Positions 1 to 8,639 are shown, counted from the stretch's first letter. The stretch: 10,200 nucleotides of DNA from Euperipatoides rowelli (GCA_003024985.2 PXIH01S0013179.1); one strand, 5' to 3'. Notes: generated by a model from the sequence alone, not told the origin. Made by a program: numbers and translations.

Positions 1-110
1 AATATGAGATTACTTCATTACTGATGACATGATGTCCAGAATCCAGGGGATCACAGGTTCAATTCCTAGTTTGAATGCACAGAGTTTATTTTTTCCCCCT
101 GCCAAACTTC
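1..110 (+). repeat. Possible tRNA-derived SINE remnant at left edge
   Basis: Positions 56-66 (GGTTCAATTCC) match the RNA polymerase III B-box consensus GGTTCRANNCC exactly. Upstream, 34-45 resembles an anticodon arm (TCCAG, AATCC). The A box expected near 10-22 is not convincing. After the B box come a short unrelated tail and a T-rich stretch. This fits the 3' part of a decayed tRNA-derived SINE cut by the window edge. It could also be chance, since only one box is clear. Confidence 0.35.
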
Positions 111-150
111 ATTTATCCTATTAATCTATTAACGTACAGTGTATAGTAAG

Positions 151-248
151 CTTGACAGGATTCTTCTTGAGGGGAAGGTGGGTTATTTCACCGAATATTC
201 TTGACAAGATTCTTCCTCTTGAAGAAGGTGGGTTATCCCACTGAAACA
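151..248. repeat. Tandem duplication of a 49-bp hairpin-forming unit
   Basis: Two adjacent diverged copies (151-199 and 200-248) both begin CTTGACARGATTCTTC and contain AAGGTGGGTTAT. Copy 2 can form two consecutive small hairpins. The first is TTCTTC/GAAGAA around a 5-nt loop (210-226). The second is GTGGG/CCCAC around the loop TTAT (228-241). Copy 1 keeps only a weaker GGTG/CACC version. The function is unknown, and it lies in intronic sequence. Confidence 0.7.
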
Positions 249-1120
249 AAAAAATAATTTTGTTATATCTGTAGTAATTCTTTTAATATGGTCAAGCTTC
301 CATATGTTAAAGTACATTATCAGTGGATTGCATCTACAGTGCATATGTATTTATTTTTCCCACAGGATTCCTATAATTATAATAATTGTTATAATGCTAT
401 AATTAAAATAATTATGTTTAAATGCAAGGCTGTATATTGTTATGTAGTCTAGATTTTATATTGATTACTAAAATTCGTGCTGAAAGTAATCAATCACTTT
501 TATCACTAACACTTACTTACTTCGATCAATTTGCAATTTAAATAACAATATAATTCTAAAAATAATGTCAAATAATTGTGGCAAATCTATATTTGTTCTA
601 CATTAGCCAAAGCATTAGTAGAAAAATGTTTAAACCATCAGCGTAGAAAATGATATAGTTAGTCATAGAGAAAACCTTTGATTTAGGATTATATTGCAAT
701 TCTTTCATACTGAAATGTAGCAATACAAATGGGAAATTTAGCAAATTTTTTAGTCAAGATTTTGTTGTTTATTTTCCCTTTTCTACAAAGAAATTTATGA
801 ATATTTTTTTTAACATTCATACACAGAAAAAAGGGCATTTAATCAAAAAAAAATTGTGTGTTTATTTTTTTACACAGCTAAATTTAACTTAGGCCTACTT
901 TGTTGTTCATTTGATTTCAATCTTTGAAGCTGATGATAGATATAGTTGGATGCCTGAAATTTTGAAGACATTTATGCCAAGTGGCAATTTAATTCTGTTG
1001 TATATAATTTGGGCAATTTAGCTTACAAAGTGGAAAGCGGACCACCAGGTGCTCAGAGCTAAAGAAAAGCACCCATTGCTTAAACAAAGATCTAGACATG
1101 CCCATTAGGGTATTTCTAAA
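249..1120. other. AT-rich intronic sequence without recognised genes
   Basis: This stretch is AT-rich, with long A/T runs such as the region around 370-420. There is no open reading frame with family resemblance, no RNA gene and no repeat that I can delimit. A slightly more GC-rich patch at about 1030-1075 does not resemble anything I know. Confidence 0.5.
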
Positions 1121-1128
1121 CCCTAGAT

Positions 1129-1883
1129 CAGCAGTTCTTAACCTATGGTTCTTAACCCATGGTTGATAACCCAGGGTTCTTAATCCATGGTTCTTAATCC
1201 ATGGCTCTTAATCCAAGGTTCTTAATCTGTGGTTTTTAACCCATAGTTCTTAACCTACGGTTCTTAACCTATGTTTCTTAACCAATGGTTAACCCATAGT
1301 TATTAACCCACAGTTCTTAACCCAAGGTTCTTAACACATGGTTCCTAACCTTAGTCCATGAACCTCCATAGTTCTGCAGTTATTCTTGGTGGAGGGTTAT
1401 AAATAAAATGCAGAAATTAAGTTGAAATGAAAGTGTGGGTTTCAGTAAACATGCAGAATTTATTTTCCCCAAATAGGCATAGCAAAGCCATAATATTTAA
1501 AACAGTTTATACAATATACTGAAAATATTCACAAATCACTCAATTCTGGCAAGAGTACCCCTTATTTCCTTCAATGGACTGACTCATCTGGCCACAAATA
1601 TGTTTTTGTGCAATGCACATAAAATTAATAAAAACGTATTATTGTAATTCTTATGTAACATTTAAGTTAGTGATAATTATAATCTCAACTTTATTGTTTT
1701 ATTTGATTTATATATTTTCTTGATTTATCTAAAGCATCTAATTAAAACATCCATTCATTATTTTAAATAAAATACAACCTGTATATCACTTCAAATTAGA
1801 AATCTTTTTAGATCCAAGGGATGGGGTCCTCAAAAATTAGTTTTTAATAATGTTTACCAGCTACTAGAGGTTAAGAACCATTG
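1129..1883. mobile_element. Non-autonomous hAT-type DNA transposon (755 bp)
   Basis: The left end reads CAGCAGTTCTTAACCT (from 1129). The inverse of the right end (to 1883) reads CAATGGTTCTTAACCT, giving imperfect 16-bp terminal inverted repeats of the CAGNGGTTCTNAACC type known from hAT elements. The flanks CCCTAGAT (1121-1128) and TCCTAGAA (1884-1891) match at 6 of 8 positions. They fit an 8-bp hAT target duplication with central TA. No transposase is encoded, so this is a MITE-like deletion derivative. A 14-bp minisatellite occupies its left end. The interior (about 1355-1865) is AT-rich and non-coding. Confidence 0.7.
1134..1354. repeat. 14-bp minisatellite, 16 units, consensus GTTCTTAACCCATG
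   Basis: Reading in 14-base steps from 1134 gives 16 consecutive units of GTTCTTAAYCCATG type. Fifteen are full length and one is shortened to 11 bp (1288-1298). The core TTCTTAA is kept in most units, while the last four bases vary. The first unit is also the terminal inverted repeat of the surrounding hAT-type element, so the array probably arose by expanding that terminus. Confidence 0.9.
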
Positions 1884-1919
1884 TCCTAGAAGCTTACTCA
1901 CACAGGGCATACTCTATAG

Positions 1920-2325
1920 GAGGGGTTCCCAACCATGTTCCTGTGGACACCATGGCGCCATCAACCAATTTGTGTGTCCGCCACTGTTTGACTATGAAAC
2001 GAAAGCTTGTCTGCGTTAACCTGGTGGCGCCCGGATCCCATTGATTTAAATTGTGAGTGATTAGGCAACCAATTTTAGGCAGTTTTCTTGTAAATCAACC
2101 TCTTTAATTCCACCTTTTGTGCCAAGTTAACGTGGACGAACTTGAGTGCAATGCACACAGACGGCTGGATTGAGTAGTGGTGGGGATAGTTAGAGAATTG
2201 TCTAAATACAGGTGTTTTTGACATCTGCGCATATATTTTCATCATTGCAGAAAATATAGATGGTGGCCGCCACCCTACCGGTATTTTAGAATATGCTTTA
2301 GGGTACAAAAAGGATGGAACCCCTG
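1920..2325. mobile_element. Second non-autonomous hAT-type element (406 bp)
   Basis: The left end is GAGGGGTTCCCAACC. The inverse of the right end is CAGGGGTTCCATCC, a typical short hAT-like terminus. The flanks CTCTATAG (1912-1919) and CTCTAAAG (2326-2333) match at 7 of 8 positions, with TA in the centre as in the other hAT copy. The interior is more GC-rich than its surroundings, with blocks such as GGTGGCGCCC (about 2022-2031) and GGTGGCCGCC (about 2261-2270). A 99-codon minus-strand open frame over 2075-2374 runs out of the element and has no recognisable domain, so I do not call it a gene. Confidence 0.75.
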
Positions 2326-2333
2326 CTCTAAAG

Positions 2334-2700
2334 GCATACATGAAGTTAGAAGTAATTAAACCACAAGTTGTCAACTTAATGTCCAGAAATCTTGTATCAT
2401 GTGACTTAGTATTATTCTTAGTTTTAATTTACTAAACACTAGAGATTCTTAATGTATATTAGTTTAGATTGTATGAATCTTGAGGAATACTAATCTTATT
2501 CTGATCTTCCTACAACATTTTTAATCTACAAGAATCTGAACCAGTTTGAGAAATACTTGTAAATTTAATGGATTACTAATGTTACAATTATATTGATTAT
2601 GAAAAGATGAAGACTAACACTACAAGAGGAGAAATTATTGTTAGGCCAAACTTTAATTCAAACCTACTTTACGCAATGTAATATATCGTCTAGGTATATA
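2334..2700. other. AT-rich intronic sequence, nothing recognised
   Basis: The stretch lies between the second hAT-type element and the end of the retrotransposon remnant. It may include the 3' untranslated tail of that minus-strand element (about 2640-2700), but I see no terminal repeat that would fix the boundary. Confidence 0.4.
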
Positions 2701-2702
2701 TT

Positions 2703-3438
2703 CACTATCATCATCAGCTGGATGAAAGCCTCCCCAAAATTCTCCATGAATTTCTATCTTCAGCAATTTGTTTCCATATTCAGCTATTCAGCAAACTTTT
2801 TTATTTAATCCTCCCATCAGACATTAGATCTTATTCACGGTCATTTTTTTGTACCTTGGAGCCCAGTTGAGTATTTCAGTAGTCCATCTATNATCTTTTC
2901 TGCCCATTTCTACTTCAAATTCTTTACTCTTTCAATAATATCACAAACCTTTGTTTGTTCCCTATTCCATTCAATACTTTTTCTTTCTATCCGTGTTATT
3001 ACATTATACACCTTTTCAACTTCCTTGAATTGTTTGCAGTTTTTGAATCAGCTTTGCCATTGAATGTCCAAGTTTCAGCACCAGATATCATCACTTGTCA
3101 AACGCTTTTCTTTTGAGACATAAAGGATGTTTACCTTTTAAAATATTATTTAATTTTCCAAAAGCACTTCAGCCCATTTTCATTCTTCTGTTGACTTCAC
3201 ACATCTGATTTTCACTTTAAATATCAATTGACCTAAATAAACATAATTGTTGAGATCTGCAATTATGATATAATTTACATCATTAATTTTTGGTTGGACA
3301 TATTTGTTGAATATCAATTTGGTTTTTGCTAGATTCATTTTCAAGCCTGCTTATGAGCTCCACTTAGATCAATGATCTGTTTCTGTAATTCTTCTGGACT
3401 GGAAGCAAATAAAACAATATCAACAGCCAAACAACATC
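2703..3438 (-). pseudogene. Degenerate non-LTR retrotransposon reverse transcriptase, C-terminal part
   Basis: Read on the minus strand with frameshifts and stops, blocks of a LINE ORF2 appear in the correct order. The first is LAVDIVLFASSPEELQK (about 3378-3430), the catalytic FADD-type motif with its first Asp now Val. Next come MNLAKTKLIFNKYV (about 3297-3338), YVYLGQLI (about 3222-3245), ITRIERKSIEWNREQTK (about 2950-3002), RWTTEILNW (about 2863-2895) and GEAFIQ near the end (about 2715-2735). This order, including the RW...W and GEAxxQ tail, is typical of RTE-like endonuclease/reverse-transcriptase LINEs. The clade assignment is from memory. One N (2892) falls inside. Inactivation is certain from the stops, the frameshifts and the lost catalytic residue. 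A plus-strand open frame at 3372-3587 is mainly antisense to this relic. Confidence 0.8.
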
Positions 3439-3930
3439 TTCATCATCAGCAGCACCCTGGGCAAATGACATATTTCCGATCCCTCATTACACCACTGATT
3501 GTCCAAGAAAATTCATCCCTTCTCTGGTTGAGGACCTCATTTCACCTTTGGTTGCTCATGATATATAATATAGTCATCTCAACTTGAGTAAAGAATCTCA
3601 ATATACTCATTTTTGGGGATGGGTGTGTGGGTGTTGAATACTTTTATTAAACAAGAATGAATGTAAAATAATTTTTATTGTAATGAATTTCTTGCAGTCC
3701 ATTTCATACAGATGTTATAGATGCAAGTCACACAACTGTAATCTAAATAGCTTGTTGCTGTTTTATTATAAAGCAATTTATTTGTGGATGGCATTAATCT
3801 GAAATATTTCTTTGATTGATTCCATGTAATTAGTACTTTTAACTATCTTCTTATCTATATAAATCTATTCACTACCTAATAATATTTCCACCTCATAATT
3901 TATTTTTTAAAACACCATTTCTGTTTTCAG

Positions 3931-4052
3931 GTTTGGTACGATCTCGTGTTATTGGAGCCGATGCAGCACGGGCAGAATATTTAACATTTTTAGACAGTCA
4001 TTGTGAGGCCAATGTTGACTGGTTACAGCCTCTCTTGCAGAGGACAGCTCAG
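3931..4052 (+). CDS. GALNT: Polypeptide N-acetylgalactosaminyltransferase, internal exon with DxH motif
   Basis: This exon encodes part of the GT-A catalytic domain of a GT27 enzyme. The family transfers GalNAc from UDP-GalNAc to Ser/Thr of proteins in the Golgi lumen, the first step of mucin-type O-glycosylation. The acceptor is TTCTGTTTTCAG (ends 3930) and the donor is CAG|GTATTA (4053). The first two bases complete a Gly codon split with an upstream exon. Forty full codons follow, beginning [16 protein letters not shown]. The LTFLDSHCE block contains the Mn2+-coordinating Asp and His (DSH, 3993-4001) and the following conserved Cys. The exon ends [11 protein letters not shown] in phase 0. 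No stop, frameshift or missing motif is seen, so it looks functional. The sequence resembles the GALNT2/14/16 branch most, judged from memory. The preceding exon is not in the window. Confidence 0.95.
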
Positions 4053-4394
4053 GTATTAGAGATAATAAATTTCACAAATTTCCATGGGTTGCAATTTAGA
4101 ATTTGGCCCTAAATTATGTATCCTGGATTCCTGGTGACAAACACCAACTTACCGTATTTTTATTTTAATTCCATATGCTAATATTTATTACCAAATGTAC
4201 TTAATGAAAAATATTAAAATATTAATTCCTATAGCTGATTAACTATTTTTAGTCCATTAGCTAAAAAATTTTCAATTTTTATCTTACATTATTAGATCAA
4301 TCTGCAAATTTCAGTTTTAATGTGATCCAGCTTATGATTCTCTTAGAAATGAGACTGGTACCAATATTTTGTTTAAGGCCACTTAAACATTCTT

Positions 4395-4412
4395 GGTGCC
4401 AAATTTGGCACC
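4395..4412. repeat. Perfect 18-bp palindrome GGTGCCAAATTTGGCACC
   Basis: The 18 bases equal their own reverse complement (9-bp arms, no spacer). TGGCA half-sites inside resemble nuclear factor I half-sites but in a spacing I cannot interpret. It may be a transcription-factor site, a transposon footprint or chance in low-complexity DNA. Confidence 0.6.
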
Positions 4413-6100
4413 TCCTCTCCTCACTAGTGACTTTTCATTAAGTTCATTTTTAAAATAAGTTGTTCAGTAACTTGTAACTTTAAAAATATGTACCCTAATA
4501 CCGGAAGTAGGTTACCCTCACGTGGCCGACAGTACCACTGACCAAAACAAAACGAACTCATAATTGTAACTAGTTAGAAAATTTAGATAACAAACTTAAA
4601 TATAAAGTACTTTTGAAATTATTTTTATTGATTAATTTAAGGTGATTTAATACTCTATAGTTTGTTAGGATATTTGAATTTCTATGAACGATAAGTGATC
4701 ACTGTGTACTCACAAACATATACTCATCTTTTAAACATTATTGCAAAATAATTTGAGTTACTTCCAAAAAGGTATGGATACTTAAGCAGGCAGTTATGGG
4801 AAGAGGGGAACAAGGCCCTACCCAATTTTTTTTACTACATTTAAAAATATTNAGGTTTTAACAATCCTCTTTGGTGTAATATTTTATTTGTAACATTACT
4901 TTGTGCTTTCAAGGAATTGCTACCTTTAGTTTATATTTTGTTTATGACCAAATAATCTGATCATTTACAAGATCATAAACATTAGCTAAAACAGACAATT
5001 TCCTTGAATGAGTAAATTAATGCTGTTATTCGTTTAGCTCACATTAGTTTAATTTACATGATCGTGCATTCTTTCTATTCTAATAAAAATAATGTTGTGA
5101 TTATGCTTTATGTCTCACTTGATGGCAAGGCATGTGCTGTTACCAGCCCAAAGATTTTTAGGCATTTATGTTCCTACCACCAACCTTGCAGCTGGGATGG
5201 CCTGTGCCATTATACACACATTAACATTAATCATTGTACAGAGTTAATCACCATCTTTAGCCTGTTGGGGCTTTTGTGTTCTGGTTTGACTTTTTTAGTT
5301 TATGCAGCTGCCAATTATATTAGTTACAGTTATATAATATTAGCTCCAGTTTTTAGTTATCATATGGACATTCATTCCTATGGAACATTTTAGTTACTAT
5401 TTCCTATAGTACAAACCATGCCTTGATTGCTTCTGCATAGAGGAATTAATGTTGCAACTCAGTGGATGTCAATCTATTTAAGCGGTGACTACATTAGTGC
5501 AAAGTTGTTATTACTTTTTATAGAGAGTAAAGAACTTTTTGTTGCTCAGAACTATTATTAGTATTAACAAATACCAAGATTACAAAAAAGAAATCAAACA
5601 AATAAATAAATTATTTATAATTCTAAAAATAAAAAGGATTATTATTTATAAAAATTTATATTTTATTTATTTCACTCTCTATAATTCGCTCCTTGTATTC
5701 CAATACCTGCAACCTGTGTCCAAGCATCATGCCACTTGAACTCATAGAAGAAAGTACTTGGAATACAAAATCACAACAGTTCTATTAGCACTTAGTTGTA
5801 GAAGGAATAGAACAATCATCAATAAAACCTGCTCGTTTTTAATCTGTATTTAAAGTCAAAATGTCCAATTACAATAATCAAGCTTTCTGAAACGAGTTGT
5901 TTCCTTATTCACAATTACTACAAAAATATGTACATAAAAATGAAAATGTTAAGAATGACATAAAAATGAAAAAAATACAATATGACAGATCTTTGAAATA
6001 AAAACATAAGAAGGCTCATTGATCTGGCCACCTTACACTCCTGAACACATATACCCCCTCCCCACTCAAAGTAAGAAGAATAAAAGTTATTTTACATTGA

Positions 6101-6424
6101 GGATCTGTAGCTAAAATCATTTTTCATCGAGCATTGATATCTGATAAGTTTTAATGTACTGTATCTTATTTAAAATACATTTTTCATTCTATGTCTGTCT
6201 TGAATAATAGTATATTGTATCTAAAGTACATTTTCATTGATCATCTGTATCTGATACATTTTGAAAGTTTATTGTAACCTTAATCTCTGATAGATTTTTA
6301 AAATATCTTTTATCTAAAATATATTTTTGGATTATCTTTATCTGATATATTTTTTATGTTTAGTATCTTGTAACTAAAATATATATTTTTTGATTGTTTG
6401 TATCTGATCATTTTTAAAGAATTT
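6101..6424. repeat. Degenerate tandem array, about 57-bp unit, roughly six copies
   Basis: The motif CTAAAATAYATTTTTCATTG, followed by a Y-rich stretch and TATCTGATAYATTTTTAATG, recurs. CTAAAAT-type landmarks lie at about 6111, 6170, 6221, 6314 and 6373. The spacing is about 51-60 bp, with one longer step that contains a shortened unit. Copies differ by many substitutions and small indels, so the array is old. It ends about 190 bp before the acceptor of the next exon. Confidence 0.7.
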
Positions 6425-6615
6425 TGTGTTCAAGCATGGTCAGTGTTGAAATTTTGTTTGTCTTATTAGCTTTTAGATATTTAAAATTATCGTCTATCTG
6501 CATTTTAATTTTTCTCATAACACTATGAAAATGTTTTGTATCTTACGTCATAATTTGATTACGCTGCAGTCTAATTATGAACAAACTCTTAAAAACTGAA
6601 TTCTTATTTTTGTAG

Positions 6616-6703
6616 GACCCTCATGTGATTGCTAGTCCTATTATTGATGTGATTAATATGGACAGCTTCCAGTACTTGGGCTCATCATCAGAACTGAAAG
6701 GCG
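6616..6703 (+). CDS. GALNT: Polypeptide N-acetylgalactosaminyltransferase, internal exon (SPIIDVI block)
   Basis: This exon continues the catalytic domain in frame from the exon ending at 4052. The acceptor is TTTTTGTAG and the donor is GCG|GTCAGT (6704). It has 29 complete codons plus the first base of a Gly codon. The peptide begins [15 protein letters not shown], continues [14 protein letters not shown], and is completed by the next exon to give GGFDW. The SPIIDVI strand and the [SA]-x-[DE]-L-[KR]-GG approach to GGFDW are hallmarks of ppGalNAc-Ts. The exon is intact. The preceding intron contains no other splice-bounded coding block that I can see, so the two exons are probably consecutive. 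Confidence 0.95.
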
Positions 6704-6876
6704 GTCAGTATAGCATAGATATTATTATCTTAATATTATAACGATTATCAATTGTATTTTTAATATTAGTTTTTGTCCTTCCATGTTTACATCAATATAA
6801 AATATATTAAAAGGAAAAAAGAATTGTTGAAATTTAGATATCACCAGTATGTTAAATTAACCAGTGTGTTTGACAG

Positions 6877-6952
6877 TTAAATTGAAAACATTGGAAAAGT
6901 AAAACATCACTAATAATTTATTGTAATTCATAATAGAATATTTTGCAGGTTT
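6877..6952. repeat. 76-bp repeat, copy A
   Basis: The copy starts TTAAATTGAAAACATTGG and ends TATTTTGCAGGTTT. It matches copy B (7660-7735) along its whole 76 bp with scattered substitutions, and matches the beginning of copy C (7736-7794). The shared core is CACTAATAATTTATTGTAAT. A TIR element separates A from B exactly at the unit boundary. Confidence 0.85.
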
Positions 6953-7660
6953 GAGGTCAAATATAGCAGATTTATTATTATTGATTTTCAAACATTTTTA
7001 CTAAAAAAAATTCCACTAAAAAAAAAGAATTTTACGGTATTTACAATTCAATTTTTAAAATATTTGTCTTTAGCTCCGCCCCCTTAAAACATCATTGTCC
7101 ACTGTACACACCAGGGGAGATTATTTGGCTACATTATTGTTCAGAAACGAATAGAGCTTGCTATAGTAAACTATACAATATTCACTATCTTTGTCAGCTA
7201 AAGGCTGGAAATCCTATGGACTAATTGTTTAAATNCTTGTACAGAATCATANTCANGAGATGAATAGAGCTTGCTATAGTAAACTATACAATATTCACTA
7301 TCTTTGTCAGCTAAAGGCTGGAAATCCTATGGACTAATTGTTTAATAATCTTGTATAGAATCATAAACAAATTCATCCTTTGTGCCATTATGGTCCAATT
7401 TGTTTAAAAATATCTAAACATAATTTATTACCAGGTGAACAGCACTCTATTTACAGCATAAACCAATTACCACCTAAACAAATATAGTGACAGTTTCGTC
7501 ATCAAAATAAACTCAGACCCAAAAAAATTTTTAAACCTTTTTTTTTTTGTAATCTCAGATGGAGGACAGAAATATTCTACTTTTTTTTATGCATTTAAAT
7601 TTTTTTTTAGTAATTTTCTTTGAAAATCAATAATTTAAAAAATCCATTACATTTGACCTT
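6953..7660 (+). mobile_element. TIR element, copy 1 (MITE-like, 708 bp)
   Basis: The left end is AGGTCAAATATAG followed, after a short gap, by TTATTATTATTGATTTTCAA and an A-rich stretch. The right end is the inverse (...GAAAATCAATAATTTAAAA, then CATTACATTTGACCTT). The right flank is TA. The left flank is TG, perhaps a mutated TA, so a TA target duplication is likely but not proven. No transposase is encoded. The interior includes GCTCCGCCCCC (7074-7084), a gene-like but non-coding block, and a 113-bp tandem duplication. The superfamily is unknown. TA duplication would suit Tc1/mariner-type elements. Confidence 0.75.
7149..7374. repeat. 113-bp tandem duplication inside TIR element copy 1
   Basis: The 84 bases from 7149 to 7232 (starting GAATAGAGCTTGCTATAG) recur without a mismatch at 7262-7345. 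The shift is 113 bases. The following tails are similar but diverged, and the tail of the first copy holds Ns at 7235, 7252 and 7256. The inverted element copy 2 has this segment only once (about 8200-8305 on the other strand). That points to a recent duplication or an assembly join error. Confidence 0.9.
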
Positions 7661-7794
7661 TAAATTAAAAACATTTGAAAAATAAAATGCCACTAATAAT
7701 TTATTGTAATTGATAATAAAATATTTTACAGATTTAAAATTAAAAACATCGGAAAAGTAAACATCACTAATAATTTATTATAATTCATAGTAAT
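7660..7794. repeat. 76-bp repeats, copies B and C in tandem
   Basis: Copy B (7660-7735) is full length and starts TTAAATTAAAAACATTTG. Copy C follows directly and is cut short after about 59 bases (TAATTCATAGTAAT). A further fragment with the core AATAATTTATTGTTATTCAT occurs at about 8585-8604, beyond the second TIR element. The family is AT-rich and non-coding. Confidence 0.8.
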
Positions 7795-7865
7795 ACATCA
7801 ACTGTACTTAAAATTCTATTAGATAATTTTAAGGGGTCATACAAACTTATTAACTGGATTCATTA

Positions 7866-8515
7866 AAGGTGAAATGTAACAGCTTTTTTTAGTTCTTTAT
7901 TATTATTGATTTTCAAAGATAACTACTAAAAAATTCCACTGGAAAAAAAAAATTTAAATGCATAAAAAAAAAGTTATTTAAAGATAAAATTAAGATTGCT
8001 ATCCTCAGTCTGAGATTACAATTTGAAGATTTCACATTTTTTCAGGGTCTGAGATTAATTTGATGATAAAATTCTCTCTACAGCTGTTTTCTTTGTAATT
8101 TAACATGTAAATAGAGGTATGTTCAACTTGTATTATAGGTCATTTTGATTAAAAAAAACAAAACAAATTGGATCATAATAGCACAAAGGATGAATTTGAT
8201 AATGATTTTTTACAAGTATTTAAACACTTAGTCCATAGGATTTCCAGCTTGAAGCTGACAAATATAGTAAATATTCTATAGTTAAGTATAGCAAGCTGTA
8301 TTCATGTCTAGTCTATGATGTCACAAAATATCCCCCCTGGTGTATACAGTGGACAATGTTGTTTTAAGGGGGAGGAGCTAAAGAGAATTATTTTAAAAAT
8401 TGAATTGTAAATAACTATTTTGTTTTTAATTTTTTTTTTCTAGTGGATATTTTTTTAGTAAAAATCTTTGAAAATCAATAATAAATTTTTTTTTAAAAAT
8501 GTTACATTTGACCTT
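7866..8515 (-). mobile_element. TIR element, copy 2 in inverse orientation (650 bp)
   Basis: This is the inverted counterpart of the element at 6953-7660. The left end AAGGTGAAATGTAAC and the right end GTTACATTTGACCTT are inverse, and both are flanked by TA (7864-7865 and 8516-8517). Inner terminal blocks TATTGATTTTCAAAGAT and ATCTTTGAAAATCAATA also pair. Its reverse complement follows copy 1 through GCTCCTCCCCCTTAAAAC, CTGGAAATCCTATGGACTAA and CAAATTCATCCTTTGTGC. It lacks the 113-bp duplication. No transposase is present. Confidence 0.8.
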
Positions 8516-8639
8516 TAATAAATCCTTTTTAATTTAAAATATTGAATTAATTCATGTTTATTCTTTTAAAAATAATTACCTTTGAATAATTTATTGTTAT
8601 TCATAAGTAATTCCCCCCCCCTCCTTAGACTATGATTGA

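Larger units (their letters stand above)
4053..6615 (+). other. Intron (2563 bp) between GALNT exons, phase 0
   Basis: The donor is GTATTA and the acceptor is TTCTTATTTTTGTAG. Most of it is AT-rich. It contains a perfect 18-bp palindrome (4395-4412), a small patch of higher GC at about 4500-4545 with a CACGTG E-box sequence, and a degenerate tandem array (6101-6424). A 111-codon plus-strand open frame at 5058-5393 and a 66-codon one at 5539-5739 have no domain resemblance. The second is Lys/Ile-rich, as expected from AT-rich DNA. I treat both as chance. Confidence 0.85.

Noticed and set aside
1134-1354. Regularly spaced short repeats as a CRISPR array
   Set aside because: Units are 14 bp head-to-tail with no spacers, and the DNA is eukaryotic. 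It is a minisatellite.
2075-2374. 99-codon minus-strand open frame
   Set aside because: It covers much of a non-coding hAT-type element and continues out of its end and target duplication. No known domain is visible.
3372-3587. 71-codon plus-strand open frame
   Set aside because: It is largely antisense to the LINE reverse-transcriptase remnant, whose motifs read on the minus strand.
5058-5393. 111-codon plus-strand open frame with hydrophobic stretches
   Set aside because: It lies inside the GALNT intron with no splice or family support. Its hydrophobic composition is expected from T-rich DNA.
5539-5739. 66-codon Lys/Ile-rich open frame
   Set aside because: The composition simply reflects A/T-rich sequence, and there is no recognisable domain.
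6941-6955. TTTTGCAG as a splice acceptor for an extra exon
   Set aside because: The sequence after it is the 76-bp repeat and a TIR element with stops in all plus-strand frames, and the GALNT reading frame continues correctly without it.
7074-7096. GCTCCGCCCCC as a GC-box promoter
   Set aside because: It is part of the TIR element (also present in the inverted copy as GGGGGAGGAGC) and no gene starts nearby.
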